A DNA stretch of 64,000 bases from Gnetum montanum (GCA_015680685.1 MNCI01011152.1:55073-119072), one strand, 5' to 3'; counted from the first letter of the stretch, positions 23,919 through 36,700 are shown. Notes: generated by a model not told the origin, from the letters alone. Program-made: numbers and translations.

Positions 23919-26900
23919 CTAGGACTAACTAGAAACTCATCCTCAACTTAAAACAAAAGGAGGATAGAGTCCCTTGCAAAATTGAGAGGTAGATTTGACT
24001 TAACATGATTGACTAACTATTTACATGACCTAGAATGTAGTAGTGGTGTTTTTACAAAATTGGCAAAAATTCATGAAAAGATAGAACAAAAAAAAATTGA
24101 AGTAGCATGATGCAGTTCATGTTCTAGATGGTGGAGGCTCTTCCATTTGCTTCTTCCCTTTGTTGTCAAGCTTAGGGAATTGATATCTGTACAAGAGTGC
24201 TTGAAATCTCTCCTCTTCTATCCTTGTCTTCTATTTCATATGCTCTCTCTACTAAGTATGCCACAAAGACTCCCTCAATTTTAATTCTTGGATCAACCTA
24301 TTTAATTCACTAGAATTGGTACATTTCTCCTAAGTACCATTCTCCATTGTTCGTTAGTGTAGGCCATAAAGGAGATGCTTAAGGTTGCATCTTTACAACT
24401 TTTGTGTTGTAAAGGTCCTCCTTCTAGTGGTCTCTTTAAAGCCATCTACAATTAATAAGGGTATGAAATTATTAGAATATTTAGACTAGTTCTTAATAGC
24501 TCTGTATCTTACTCATACCCTTGGTTAGATCAAGTTCTTATCATATTATGACTATAGAGTTAGAAGAATTTGCAAAACTGAAAGATCTTAGGTGTTATAT
24601 TTTTTAGTTACTTATGACCTTCTATCATTTTCCTTGCTTATTATGGCCTAAAATAGTTGATGTGATCTATTAGGAGTATGATCTAAATATTTTTGGCCTT
24701 ACTTTGATTGATTAACTTTAAGATTCTTATTATCTTTTTGTACGTACCCTTTATGGTATCTTTCGAGTCTTAGGAATTTTTAGCTCAAATTTTCAAATTT
24801 TTTGTTTTCTTATATTGCACAATGCACCTCCCTTGACTAAGTTGAGTGCTCTAGGATCAACAAGGTTCAATAATTTTGAAAATCAAAGCTATGGGGACAA
24901 AGTTATGGCCTTTGAAAGCTAGTATGTAAGAGGGCTGAGGGAAAATGACAGAAAATTCTCTTGCTAAAAATGAGAGAAATGAAAAATTTCACTAACTCTC
25001 ATGCTCTATATATACTAATTTATATGTGCAGTATCATAGATCATATATCGCACATACGATATCATATCTATGATATCATTGTTAAAATTTTCAATTTTTT
25101 TGGAATTCTTGAGGTAAAAGTAAGTCAAATTAAATGTATGGAAGATATGCAGCATGTCCAAAGAGTCCTAGGCCATTAATGATGCATAGTTTCCAAGAAA
25201 TTAATGTATAAAGTTCATAAAGAGGGAATCTCAAGCAAAAAAAGGTTATTAAGTGGCTTGGATGGATAAGAGATGGGTAATGAAATCCTATGGTTCGAAT
25301 AGATTGTAAAGGTAGTCTTTATTAAGTTGTTTAGTGTTTTTGAAGGCATAAGATGATGTGAAATTACTATCTAGGTATAAGAGAAAAAAGTTATCCAAGT
25401 GGATCCTCCCTAAAGTAGGCTCTAACCCTTAGTGCCCTTATATAGCTATGCCTAAAAGTGTCTGTAGGCACTCAAGGAGTTGAATGTAATGCATACCTAT
25501 TTAGCAAAACACACACGTTAGTAGTTCTAGATTGGGAAAATTACACTATATTATAAAAAACCATAAGTTATGATTAATTATATAGTGAGGTGGAATGTAT
25601 TATAGAAAAGATTGTTGAAATTAGGACGTGAGGTGTCTTACCATAGGCATAATAAATTCTTGTGTGTTATTGGTGATTAATGAGCAATTATTAGCCTTTT
25701 TGTCCAAACTCCAAACCAAGTCTAGGCCATTGTCCAATGACATTGCATTGCTTCACCTCTCAGATTCACAACCATAAGACTATCATAGTTGCAAGAAGTA
25801 TCATGACTTAGTGTTTTGTGCAAGGGAGGAGTTTATTCATTGCACTCTTTATTATTATTTTTTTCAAAATTTCTAAGAAGCCACCTACCTTAAGGCATGG
25901 GTAACATGTCTTTCCAGTGGAACCCCCAGAAAATTATCTTATGCATGATTTTTGTTTTTATCTATGTCAACCTTACTAGAGGACTACCTTCATGCATGGG
26001 TAACATGTCTTTACAATGACATGGAAAGGAAACACTTATAGTACTTTGACTTCCATTTTTCATTAGATCTACAAGAATATTTCTACAACTTTAGCAATGT
26101 TATAGAACATACAGTAGTGATCCAAGAGATTTCACAAATCCCCTTGGTGTCACAACCTTCTCATTTTCACTTGGTTCTTTGCTTTTCTATTTAGGCATAA
26201 TGATCACAAGTTTATTTTTAGTTTTATTATGAGAAAGAATATCATTATAACCATGGTAAGAACCTCTTATTATTGGAATGGATGGGTGGATGTTATGGTT
26301 TTATTATACAAATAATCAGTTCATAATGACTTGATAGCATAGAGAAATCTTCACCTTATTTGAGACTACATCTTGCCTTATGATTTTAAAAAAATATGTA
26401 CAAGTAAAATGAAAGTAAAGTATGAAAAATTGTAAAAGATAGTAAGAATGAAAAACATGAAAAGAATAAAAAATCATAAAAGAATTGGAAAAATGTTAAA
26501 CAACTAAGAAATTGTTAAGAAATTGAAAAGTATAAAAGAATAGAAAAATGTATCAAGAAATGTGAGAAAGTAAAAAGAAAGGAAAAAGGTATAACAAAAA
26601 TTATAAGCCATAAAAATTGGAAAAAAAAAATTAAAAAGCACTTATTAATTCTTATGTCATGATAAGCCATCTCCCCTATAACTAAACTCATGGGTGAGTG
26701 TTTGGAAAATAGACCCTAGTTCCCCTGGATCATACACTTGAGGTTTCTCACTTACCATCCTTAGTGACTTAGTTTTTCTATTATTGTCCTAGGTAATCTT
26801 GATGGTAACTGAATCTTAATCATCTAAGTCCTTATTTCCTCTATTTTCTAGTGTATGATTATGGCTTAATATTTTTGTTTGTGAGCTTTTAGTTGGGATC

Positions 26901-27505
26901 ATTTTCTTAGAATAGGAGTTAATAAGTGGTTCATATGTTTTCATGCATGTTTTAAACAAACTTAGATTTTTAGTTTTTGGCCACTGGGTGTCTTTTGATT
27001 TAGTGGTTCATGCTTCTGTTTATACACACATTTTTTTTCACATATGTTATGGGTTGGTATAGGATTGTGTTAATATTTTGAACTTTCAGCCCACAACTAC
27101 ACCCTTTATCATTATTAGTGATGCTTGGAATTGGCTATCTCTTCATAGTGATAGGTTCATCTATTATGTTTTGCACTAGAGTGGTAATGGGTATTGGTCC
27201 TTACGTAGGATTGGAATACATTGTTTTGATGAGAAAGGATGTTGCACTTGGTTGGCCATGTGCTGGTTTTAATGAGTGAGTAGGTTTATGAGATTTGTGC
27301 TCATGTGTGGAAACTGTCCTAAAGAAAGAACATTTTCGAGAATGCCGTTAAGATCTACTAGCATTATCATTTACATATATGTTTGTAGCATAAGTGCCAT
27401 TCTTCCATTGATATTCTATGTTGTTGATGGTGACATATGGTAGAAGGAAGTATGAGAATATTGAGGATGTCACGGAGGATAAGAGGTGCAAGATGGTGAT
27501 CCCAT
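23919..27505. other. Interior of D left part, mostly unrecognised
   Basis: The minus strand at 24,110-24,300 reads Glu/Lys-rich segments (TRIEEERFQALLYRYQFPKL) that could be the end of the accessory ORF seen in B and E, but similarity is too weak to assert. An A-rich low-complexity tract occupies 26,395-26,640. A phrase near 25,987-26,012 recurs inverted at 51,088-51,113. No RT or integrase domain was seen. Confidence 0.4.
26395..26640. repeat. A-rich low-complexity tract
   Basis: Repeated phrases such as aaaagaat, aaaaatcataaaa and gaaaaatgt on the plus strand; no coding sense. Confidence 0.75.
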
Positions 27506-27509
27506 AGGA

Positions 27510-29290
27510 GATGCTATGGGTTGATGATATTTGGGAGAGTGATAGTAGTGATTTGAGGTAGAGGAAGAAGAAAAATTTGGAGGAATAGGTTGTTGAACAT
27601 AGTAGTCATATGGGTTTGGCTAGCAATAAGGGTATTGTTGGTTTGTTTATGGCATCCCCCACAACTATGGGTTTTGCTACTGCAAGTGATAGTAGGATTG
27701 AGGTTGATGAGAAATCCCACTAAAATAGTATAGTTGGTAATAGGATTGCCTATAATTATGTTGTGAGTAAGGTAATTTTCTAGGTATTTTCTTTTGTATG
27801 AACTTAGGATTCAAAGAAAGAACCCCAAAATCATGTAGATGTAACATGACTAAGTAATAGCCCTTTGGATGGTTGTATTGGCAGATGTCACATCCATTAT
27901 CTTTTTTTGTGGTTGAGTCTATAGCTTCTTCTCCTATAGCTATTTTTCCTTTTCCAAACAAGTGTTCCTACTATTTCTTTATTTTTTTTCCTCTTCTTGT
28001 TTTGATCACTTCATCTTTTTTGTGCTACCCTCTCCTCTAAGGTTTTCATGTAAGTTGTAACCTTTTCATTTATTAACTCCCACTTCTTATCTATCCTTGC
28101 TTCAAGCTCAGCAATAGACTTGTATACTAGTAAGGGTTATTGTGAAATCACCTCATTAAGATCTACCTCTTTTTCCTCATCATATATATGGACCCTCTTC
28201 TTTTAAAGAGTTGGATCCCAATTATATTCCTTTACATTCTCTCATTTACATAGCTCTCCTTTTTCTTTTACGATCTACTCAACTAGCCTTTGTATTTGAT
28301 GGGATTTTAATTTTAATAATTGACCTTGGGCATAAATCTCAAAGGGTCTCCCTTGTTTTATTATGAAGCCCATTTTTGATGTAGATAAGTTGCTCTTTTT
28401 GAGGAAAAAACATGGCTTGAACATCTATGTTGTAGAGAATAATATCTATCGAAGGCCATCCAAGGATTCATATTGTTCTTACTTTCATCCTTGAATTTGT
28501 ATTCTTAGATTGGACACTCTCACATAGGTTTGGTATTTTTCATTAAAAAACTATAGCATTGTGAACCATTGGTGGATTGTGAACCATTGGTGGATTGAAT
28601 ATGGTTCCAACGATCTACACCAACTTTTAGCTTCATCTATTAGTGTCTTAGGAAAGAGCTTAAGCTTTTGCCACTCACTCTTGATCTTTTGCAAGGTGCG
28701 AGCATCACAGAAGTCTTGTAAGTCATGTTGTGGATTGGAGTTATAGCCTCCAGCAAATTTAGAAATGTTATTTATATCATGCCTTTTGATGTGACTTTCC
28801 CTTTGATGACTATGGGATATTCTAATTGCCTTTGTTATCTACATCATGATCCTAGTAGCCAACAAGGGTTCATCATCATCAGACATGTTGTGATGATGAT
28901 TTCTATTTCTATTTGTCTAATTATGATGATGTCATCTATGCTTACTTTGATGATCTTGTCTATTTCTATTTCTATCTTCATCTTAACCCCTTAGTGTATC
29001 TCTATTTCTATAACTACATTCATCCTTGTTAGAACTAGACATGAAAAAAGAAGAGGAACATGGAGAACTATGAGAATTACCATGGCTATTATATCTTCCC
29101 CTATGGTCACTTGATTTATCTCTTATAGGTTTGGAAAAGGTCCTAGGCCTTGAGTCCCTCTTTGTTCTAGGACTTACTCCATCTCCTCTAGGATTATTTG
29201 CATTAGGTGAACATAGTCTTTAAGTGTAGTAAGGATCTAAATGAGCATAGAAACCCCCTGCTTGTGGCTATTTGCTCAAGTTTTCCTTAG
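27510..29290 (-). pseudogene. Athila/Tat-like gag, second (left) copy in D
   Basis: Read leftward from about 29,290. It begins inside gag (AHLDPYYT), passes a Ser/His/Arg-rich linker, then the capsid core DEAKSWCRSLEPYSIHQW and FFNEKYQTYVRVSNLR, aligning with EAKSRYQFLEPESIRRW and LFNDKYQMYSGVSNLR of the right D gag. It ends with CDICQYNHPKGYYLVM, matching SKICQYDHPKGCCLVI, and a Gln/Tyr/Pro-rich tail to 27,514. The first ~100 codons are missing; in their place is the end of the right copy's protease, so the two gags are joined head to tail. An 18-bp tandem duplication (28,561-28,596) adds six in-frame residues. Dead. Confidence 0.75.
28561..28596. repeat. 18-bp perfect tandem duplication within gag
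   Basis: gtgaaccattggtggatt occurs twice in a row and duplicates six codons (IHQWFT) in frame. The other gag copies have one. Confidence 0.85.
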
Positions 29291-29299
29291 TATAGATCC

Positions 29300-29900
29300 T
29301 ATCATTTCTCCTACAAGTGTTTTCATCATTTCTTGTGCACACTGATTGCATGCAGGCAATGCTAAACTTTGCACAAACCATGACCTCTACACGTAATTAC
29401 ACCCTATGTGACTGTATGCGATGCATGGAACTTTCTTCTTCTTGATCTTTTTGAATGTATTTTTCTTTGATATTTCTATGGAAAGATCGCAGATTCCTAG
29501 GCGTGCGTTGATGGTGCTTAGCCATGCTTTTTCCATTATGATTAGGAAGTCTCCCTTACCATTGTTCACCTAAATCACTAGGAAGTCAGCTAAGTACGAC
29601 CATCCACAAACAGTGATAATAATGTCTTCCACTAGTCCCAATGGGATAGTGATGGACTAGTCAGCCAACCCTAGATGGATGTTGCTCTTTTTCAATGGAG
29701 GTGGGTTCCAAGCCTTGTACATTTCTTGAGAAATCAAGTTGACACTGGAACTTGAATCCAAAAGAGCCTTGCACGATGCATTTCCAGCAATTTGTAAGTA
29801 TATTAGAGGACTCCCAGGATCAGAGAATTTCCTGGGAAGGTGGCCAACTTTGATCCAATTGGTGACGGCATGTGTTAGCATGACCGTATGCATTTAGTGT
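29300..29900 (-). pseudogene. Athila/Tat-like retropepsin, element D right part
   Basis: Aspartic protease downstream of gag. Reading leftward: MHTVMLTHAVTNWIKVGHLP, SDPGSPLIYLQIAGNASCKA, then the active site LLDSSSSVNLISQEMYKAW. The family motif is D-S/T-G, so the catalytic Gly is replaced by Ser here. Next come a conserved strand (SNIHLGLAD), a frameshifted middle part, and the tail near 29,569-29,387 (MNNGKGDFLIIMEKAW, then KVPCIAYSHIGCNYV). The B copy (47,240-48,010) has the same order with DSG intact. The reading stops near 29,300, where gag sequence of the left copy begins. No RT follows. Confidence 0.75.
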
Positions 29901-30059
29901 GGTGGTAGAGTTGAAGGAGGCTTCGAAGTTTTGCTTGATATTGAGGCATGTAAGGAATCAGCTACTTGTGATTGCAAGGGCTTGGTTGGTCTATTGGTTC
30001 TAAAGAAAGGTCTTTTCTTCATGTTGTTGTTGGAACCAATAGTAGGTTAAGAGTTAATA

Positions 30060-32193
30060 GCCCTTGTGGCATTATGTTGCTGCAGCTGAGTAGGGATTTC
30101 ACCCTGCATAGCTAGAGTAGGTGATAGTGGAGCTATTGGTGAAAGAGATGTGGCTAGATGAGAAGGATGGTATGCTTATGGAATATTGCCCTTAGAAGAG
30201 GGAGTCCCATAATACTCATGGGCTTGGTAGTGAGGTTGAGGAGTGATGTGACCAGTAGAGTCATGTGGGGAGATTGGCTGCTGCACGTAATATCCATATG
30301 AGTCAGGTTGTCGATAAGGATACAGTTGCCTTGGTGGTGGCATTCCCCATGATTGTGGGTGCTACCACTATTGATATTGCTCAATTGGTTGTGGTGGAGT
30401 TCCACTTGGATAATACATTAAGGGTTGGTGGAAGTATCTTGGGTTACCTTGGAGGTAAGGTAGCCTTCGGGGTGCTTGCCATTTATTCAATCATGAATTA
30501 GTGCATACACCCTAGACTCTTGCAGATCTAAGATTACAAGGCAACATCCCTTAGGATGGTCATATTGACATATTTTAGATCCACTATCATTATCTGTTTC
30601 TGACTCCACAACCTCTTTAATGATGGCAACTTTGCCCTTACCCTTGCTACGTGCATGTGCAACTTCTCTTTTTTTTCTTTTTTCACAATCACTACCTTAC
30701 TCTCTAGACTCTACTATTTTAAGAATAGATTGAAATCTATTGTCTAGGGAATCCCACATTTGGTCTACCTTTGTCGATACTTTTGATATCAACTTTTGGA
30801 TAGGCAAAGTTTTCCTTTTCACCATCTCTTTGAGTGGTGACTCTTCTTCATCCTCACAAAATCTTACTTCACTCTTCCGAAGGGAAGGATCTTGGTTATA
30901 CTCTTCCACACTTTCTCTCTTCCGTAGCTCACCTTCTTCCTTAGCAACTTACTCCAATAGTCTTTGAATTTGATGGGACCTAAGCTCAGATAGTCTTCCT
31001 TGGGCATAAGTCCCAAGGGTTCTTCTCGTTTCATGCCTAAGCCCATCCACGAGATGGTGCAGTTGATCCCTTTGCAAATAACCATGGCCAAGACAATGGT
31101 GTAACAGTGCATAATATCGGCCCATGGTAGCATCCAAGGGTTCATGTCCTCCTTGTTTCAAGCCTAAGATTTTCTTTCGCAAGTTAGACACTCCAGAGTA
31201 CATTTGGTACTTATCATTAAATAGTTCTAACATAGTACTCCACCTACGAATGGATTCTGGTTCTAAAAACTGGTACCTGCTTTTCGCTTCTTNNNNNNNN
31301 NNNNNNNNNNNNNNNNNNNNNNNNNNNNNNNNNNNNNNNNNNNNNNNNNNNNNNNNNNNNNNNNNNNNNNNNNNNNNNNNNNNNNNNNNNNNNNNNNNNN
31401 NNNNNNNNNNNNNNNNNNNNCGTCTGGACACTGAAGGAGAGGATGAAGGAGATGATGAAGGTGAAGAAGAAGGAGAACCATCACCATGACAATGTCTACT
31501 ACCTTCTCTTCTATGGTCTTGGGCCCGATCATGATTGCAATCAGAATGTCCACCTTTATCATGAGTTTGTGTCCCTTTTTCGGACCCTTTGTGCTTGTGG
31601 GTATCAAAACTTGGGTTATGAATAGTGGAATGAAGGTTTTGATACACAAAACTATGGCCAAAGTCAAGGGGAGGAACATCGTTGTGTGGAAGACTGCCTG
31701 AGGTAGGTTCACCACATTCATTTTTGCTTAAGACATGTGGGGCATCCTGGGATCACTTACCTTTCAAAGACTTATGATGTCTCTCCTGTTGCAAGTCCCT
31801 TTGATGTTGTGCCTTCGTGGGATGGTACTCTCTCGAGTCATGGTCTTGCACAATGTACTCTGCATGTAAGTGTGGCATGCCAATTTGTGTGAGAGCATGA
31901 AGAAGCATGCTTGGGATTGAACGATCGGGAGGTAACACTATGTTACCTTCTAAGTCTCGCTAACACAATTGTTCATCTTGATGAAGGATAAAGGTGAAGT
32001 CTGGTATATACTCATCGGGATGAATATATACCACTCTAACTTGTTCAAGGACTGGTGGATCAACATCGTGTGTATTACGCCGTCGATTGTTTTCTGTTTC
32101 AGACCTAGGCAATGAGGCACTTTCATACAAAGAAGGAGACATACTTGTCTGTTCAGTGTGCAATGTATTCTTGTTTATTATTTTCTTAATCAA
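30060..32193 (-). pseudogene. Athila/Tat-like gag, right copy in D (interrupted by assembly gap)
   Basis: The best-preserved gag in the window. The likely start is the Met at 32,142 (MSPSLYESASLPRS), because B starts at the matching place (MTSSHRGD); an upstream in-frame Met lies at 32,193. N-terminal part: VVYIHPDEYIPDFTFILHQD, then LPPDRSIPSMLLHALTQIGM. Next is a His/Asp/Arg-rich linker and SPSSSPSSSPSVSR next to the gap at 31,293-31,420. The capsid core follows (FLEPESIRRWSTMLELFNDK, LHHCLGHGYLQRDQLHHLVD, TYAQGRLSEL), typical of Athila/Tat gag ('SIxxWxxLxxxFxxKF...CPxHG'). It ends with a Lys-rich region and ICQYDHPKG. Only a few stops; one is at the LC*RD junction. Confidence 0.85.
31293..31420. 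other. Assembly gap (128 N)
   Basis: A run of N inside the D gag linker, beside a GA-rich repeat coding for Ser/Pro on the minus strand and Glu-rich phrases on the plus strand. The real length is unknown. Confidence 0.95.
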
Positions 32194-32257
32194 CCCTAAG
32201 GATTCATTCCAATGATGTGAATGATTTCCTATGTTCTAGTTAGTGCACAAACAACTA

Positions 32258-32278
32258 AGTCCCTGGCAACGGCACCAA
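32258..32278 (-). other. Primer binding site of element D
   Basis: The minus strand reads TTGGTGCCGTTGCCAGGGAC immediately after the LTR end CTTATCA. This is close to TTGGCGCCGTTGCCGGGGA, the primer site typical of plant Athila/Tat-group elements, and is the best-preserved one here. Confidence 0.85.
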
Positions 32279-33038
32279 TGATAAGCGGCGAGGTACCCCT
32301 ACGCTCAACCATACAAATACAAGCATTTCACACACGATCTGGTTGAATTCCAAGGACTAAGTGCATATGTGCCCTTGTGGAACAAGGATGGGTTGGTTGA
32401 TCATTGTCTTCCCAAGCTTACCTGTATGTCATGATTGTATGGTTAAGCAAGCTTGAGGCATATGATTTTTATAGCTTTTATGTTTTTATGTCCTGTGCTA
32501 GTAGGGAAGGAGAAAGGTAACTAAGTGACTAATTTAACTTAACTACTCATTAACTAAATCTAACTAATCCTAACACAAGCATCCGTTCCCACTTTCCATA
32601 CACATCCTGAACCAGTGCAAAACTGCTGGGATTACCAAACATTAATTGTTACTGGGTTACCAAGCATTACACGCATGCTCGAAGTGGTCATGCTTGTGTA
32701 ATTTAACAATTTTCTTAATTGATCAAAATGAATTGCTATGCTAATAATAGAAATGTAAAGTGCATAAAATAAAATAAAATAAAATAAATGCATAAGAAAA
32801 TAAAATAAAAAAATGCAGAAGAAAACAAATCTCAAGTGCTGCAAGGATGAATCAAAGAGCTCGTCTTTATTGCCGTACACAAGGTGTGCTTAGGTATACA
32901 ATGCTCGAATAAAGATCCATCCACACTTAGACCTCCTACTGCAGGAACTTGGAAAATACTCTAACTTTCAAATAGACTACAAGAGTTTCACTTCTTGACT
33001 GCTAAAAGACTTTCTTCCAATTGTGTGCCTGGGCACTG

Positions 33039-33046
33039 TATTTATA
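33039..33046 (-). promoter_or_regulatory. TATA box of element D 5' LTR
   Basis: TATAAATA on the minus strand, directly downstream of the U3 palindromic repeats. Confidence 0.6.
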
Positions 33047-33059
33047 GGCTTGGGAGCAA

Positions 33060-33263
33060 CTACTCTAATAATTAGAGTAACCACTCTAATAATTAGAATA
33101 ACTNACTCTAATAATTAGAATAACTACTAGAGTAACCGCTAGAGTAACCACTCTAATAATTAAAGTAACTGCTAGAGTAACCGCTAGAGTAACCACTCTA
33201 ATAATTAGAATAACTACTAGAGTAACCTCTAGAGTAACCACTCTAATAATTAGAGTAACTGCT
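33060..33263. repeat. Palindromic tandem repeats in D U3
   Basis: Built from two units: X, about 21 bp with the palindrome CTCTAATAATTAGAG, and Y, 12 bp (CTAGAGTAACCG and variants). The order is X X X Y Y X Y Y X Y Y X, so X-Y-Y forms a higher-order unit of about 45 bp. The lone N at 33,104 lies inside it. Confidence 0.85.
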
Positions 33264-33399
33264 CTCATCAGTTGATCTTTAAGACTCCATTTCTTCCATC
33301 ATAACATTCATCAATTTCTTACTAGTAAATGAGAAAGAGTCATATCATATGAACATGACTCATCATCATGCACATTAATTATTATTACTTCCTCTTTAA

Positions 33400-33740
33400 T
33401 CTATTTGGATGATCTTTTGTAGGTAGGATTGTTAAGAGGTTTTCTTTCATGGAGGTGATCAATTAATAAGTAAGTTACTAACACTATCCTTAGGAAGTTG
33501 AGGAATCTCTTTCTTAGTTTCTATTGGCTTGATAGTAGTGCTAAAATTAGGATCCTCCACTTCATAAAAGATAAAATCATCCTTAAGAAAATCAATATTT
33601 CTTAACACTATCTTAGTCATACTTTATTTCTTAATTCTTTGATAAATATATATCCCTTAGAATTATCAGCATACTTGATAAAGTTACATTTTTTCTCAAG
33701 TAATAGGGGTCCCATTGATTTGGAACCAATGGGATGTATC
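33400..33740 (-). pseudogene. Ty1/copia integrase-RT linker fragment
   Basis: The minus strand reads KYADNSKGYIFIKE, then after stops EILIFLKDDFIFYEVEDPNF. This resembles the copia region after the integrase core ('CIFxGY...KGYxxYxPxxxKVxxSRDVxFLEDxF'). A Lys/Glu/Pro-rich linker follows (TTIKPIETKKEIPQLPKD), as usual between integrase and RT. No RT is seen after it because the D LTR begins at 33,270. Weak but consistent in order; clade not assigned. Confidence 0.45.
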
Positions 33741-36700
33741 ATCCAAATCATAGTATGATCCAGTAATAAGATCTAAAGATAATGTTAAGTGAATAACCAA
33801 GAATACTCATGTATGTCATTACCTTTAATAAATATAAAAGATGATATAATACATCTGATACAATGAGAACCCATGTTGCCAAGGTGGAAGATAAAGAGAA
33901 GATTTATACTTTTCATATTTTATAAGTTTTATGAATTTTCCAATTATAAGATATAAAATAATAATCAACACACATGCATTGTAATCCCTCTTGGGGATAG
34001 ATGCAATTCTTGTATTACAATTCCTCATCGGAATAGATGCAACACCACATATGAAATGTAAATAAAATGGCTCTTACTCACAACCATAATGGCCCAACAC
34101 CATGTTGTACAGTTATGACCTACTTGGTTAAGGCTAAATCGTCATAGCTTGTGAAAACAAGAAAAAAATAAATAATTTTATAATTTTAATATTATGTAAT
34201 TTTTTATAGAATAAGGAAAAATCATAAGCTTTATGCATTGCATAAATACTAGACTCTAAATCAACCTAATGGTTTTAGGCTATGTAAGCAAGGTAGCACT
34301 CTAAGAGAGTCTAGTTGCACTTGTGAAAGAAACAACTCAAAACAAACATAAGACAAGGAAATAAATTAACTTACCCAAGGGAGGAGGAGGTCTTCATACA
34401 AATTGGATGCCAAAAGCCCAAATGAAATAAAAGCTATGTTGAAGATATGTATGGGAGCTCATCTCAAGTATTTATAGTTTTTACAATGTAATGATGGAGG
34501 TTTGTCAATTCCCAAGAGTCAATGGAGGTCTATCAACCTAGCATGAGCTAATCCATGGTAGATGAAAGGTAAATAATATTAAACTAGACTTGGAGGAATG
34601 TCCATCAATGCCCCTAAATTAGCATAGGGAAGTGTGCTAATGCATGGTAGTTAGTGCATCACTTCAAAATCACACTTTGTACTTTGGATCTAGATGAAAG
34701 TTGGAACCCAAGGGAGCATGTTGAAATAACCAAAGGACATTTGAATAAAGCTAGAATCATTTTAAAGGGCTTAGAATTATGCAAATAATCTCAAAGTATG
34801 ATATATAAGAAAAGGATATATTTTTTGAGACTAAGAACCTTAATTGAACACGTTGGACTATAAGCATAGGGCATGTGATGTACTTTCCAAATCTTGGACA
34901 TATAATTAACATATAAATTACTACTGGGTACCTCATTAATCTAGCATGACTAAGGACTAGACATATAACAAGATCAATGTGGAGGAATACAAATGCACAA
35001 TATAGACCATGACTACATTATAATGAAAGCCACATCAACAAGAAGTATTAGGAGATGATGGCTAAGGAGAGAATCCTCCATACATGCCTGCATGAAATTG
35101 GAAGAAGCTGAAAAGATAAGTCTTTGTTATACATTATTTACATCTATGCATTCTTCCATGTAATCCATCTTCAAATCATGTCCTGCTAGCTTCTCTTACA
35201 CTCATTTAGAAGATCTTGCTAGACACACACTTAACTCAAAGAGTAAAAGCATTTTGTTTGCCTCTAGATCTCTCTCTTGAGGGAGGTTTCTCATGTATAG
35301 GTATTGAATCTAATGATTGATGTTATTCCTTCTCTTCTCCCAAGACTAGTGGTTCTATTGGCTAAGCATGATGAGTTATGGAAATTCTAAAAATCAAGTG
35401 AGAGTCCCAAGGTAATATACTACCATTGCAAAAAATGGTCATAGGAACATGATAAGCATAGTTCTTGGGGCATGAGAGAAATATAATCATAAATATATAA
35501 TCAAGGCATGCATGGGTAAGTAAAAATATGGCTAAAATAATTTAAATAATCATCAAGAATACAAACTACATACCTAAATTATTTCTTCTCCTCCACAACT
35601 AAGTTACAAGACACTTGGCTTGAATCACATGAATAATGCAAATGGGAAGAAAAAGAAGAACAAATACATAAGAAAATTACAAGAATCCAACCAAGGATTG
35701 TACCAAATAAGAGACAAAGGCAACAAGAAGACCAAAACATTAAAACCTTATCTTAGATAACATTCTAACTAATGGGATTTGAATCATATTTATGAATCTA
35801 CTCATCCCCATGATCCAAGAACTAAGAAAGAGTGGTTAAATAAGAGATAAATAGTGAACTCCAAGGTTAAAAAAATAGACAAAACATGAAAAGGGACCAT
35901 CATGATCAAATTTTGGAGCTCATTGAGTTGAAAATAATACAAGTGAAAGATCAATCCAATGCTTTATATCATGTAACCACCATCATCACTGCAAGATAAT
36001 CTTGAACTTACTTGCTCATAATGCCAAGTTACCAAGGATTCACAAGTAGGTCTTTCCCATAGAAGGCACCTAAATTTCTTATCCTTGTGAAACCTATTGA
36101 TGAGCATCCATGGATTCCTAACAACCATTGAGACATTAGTATCAAATGAAATTTTATCCTCTTAAATGACCATATGTTAGCCTCTGCTTTGCTCGATTGA
36201 CTTTCTGCCAAATACCACAAGAAATTAAAAATGAATGATGAACAAGAGAAAGGATGTGAGAATGCAATATTACTATATTCTTAGTGAATCATATAATTAA
36301 CTCATGACAATACATGATCATATTCTACACCTTGTGAGAGATGTACTGCTTCATCCCTTCATCATTATTCATTCACATAGTGGGGATATATCTTCAAGTT
36401 TCCCTTTTGAGTGCATTGTTATACTTGTTACTACTAGTAACATCTAGCCTTGATTTTTTTGTGATGTAACCATTGATGAAACTAAACCTAGGAAACATAC
36501 TATAGATCATCTACAAGTTAAGATTCTAGTTTGATTTTCCTTCATCTATGCACATATGTGCAATAGGCTCCTCGAATTTAGCTTTATTAGTAGCCTCTAA
36601 TTGATCCCTTTGGTTGTACTAATTGATTCCAATCTCATTAGTGATTACAATATCATGAGTAAGCAATTAGAATCATTATGATTTAGACATGGTCTTGGTT

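Larger units (their letters stand above)
32279..33270 (-). repeat. 5' LTR of element D
   Basis: Starts TGATGAGAGCAG at 33,270 and ends CCGCTTATCA at 32,279 (minus strand), abutting the primer site. The TATA box is at 33,039-33,046. The R/U5 half aligns with the LTRs of B and the left D part. The first 210 bases of U3 are a palindromic tandem repeat. A single N lies at 33,104. Confidence 0.8.

Noticed and set aside
31124-31489. Plus-strand ORF running through the N gap
   Set aside because: Antisense of the D gag; its length depends on the Ns.
36029-36220. 63-codon minus-strand ORF considered as a host exon
   Set aside because: No recognisable domain, no splice signals with partners, no neighbouring exons; length is within chance for this composition.
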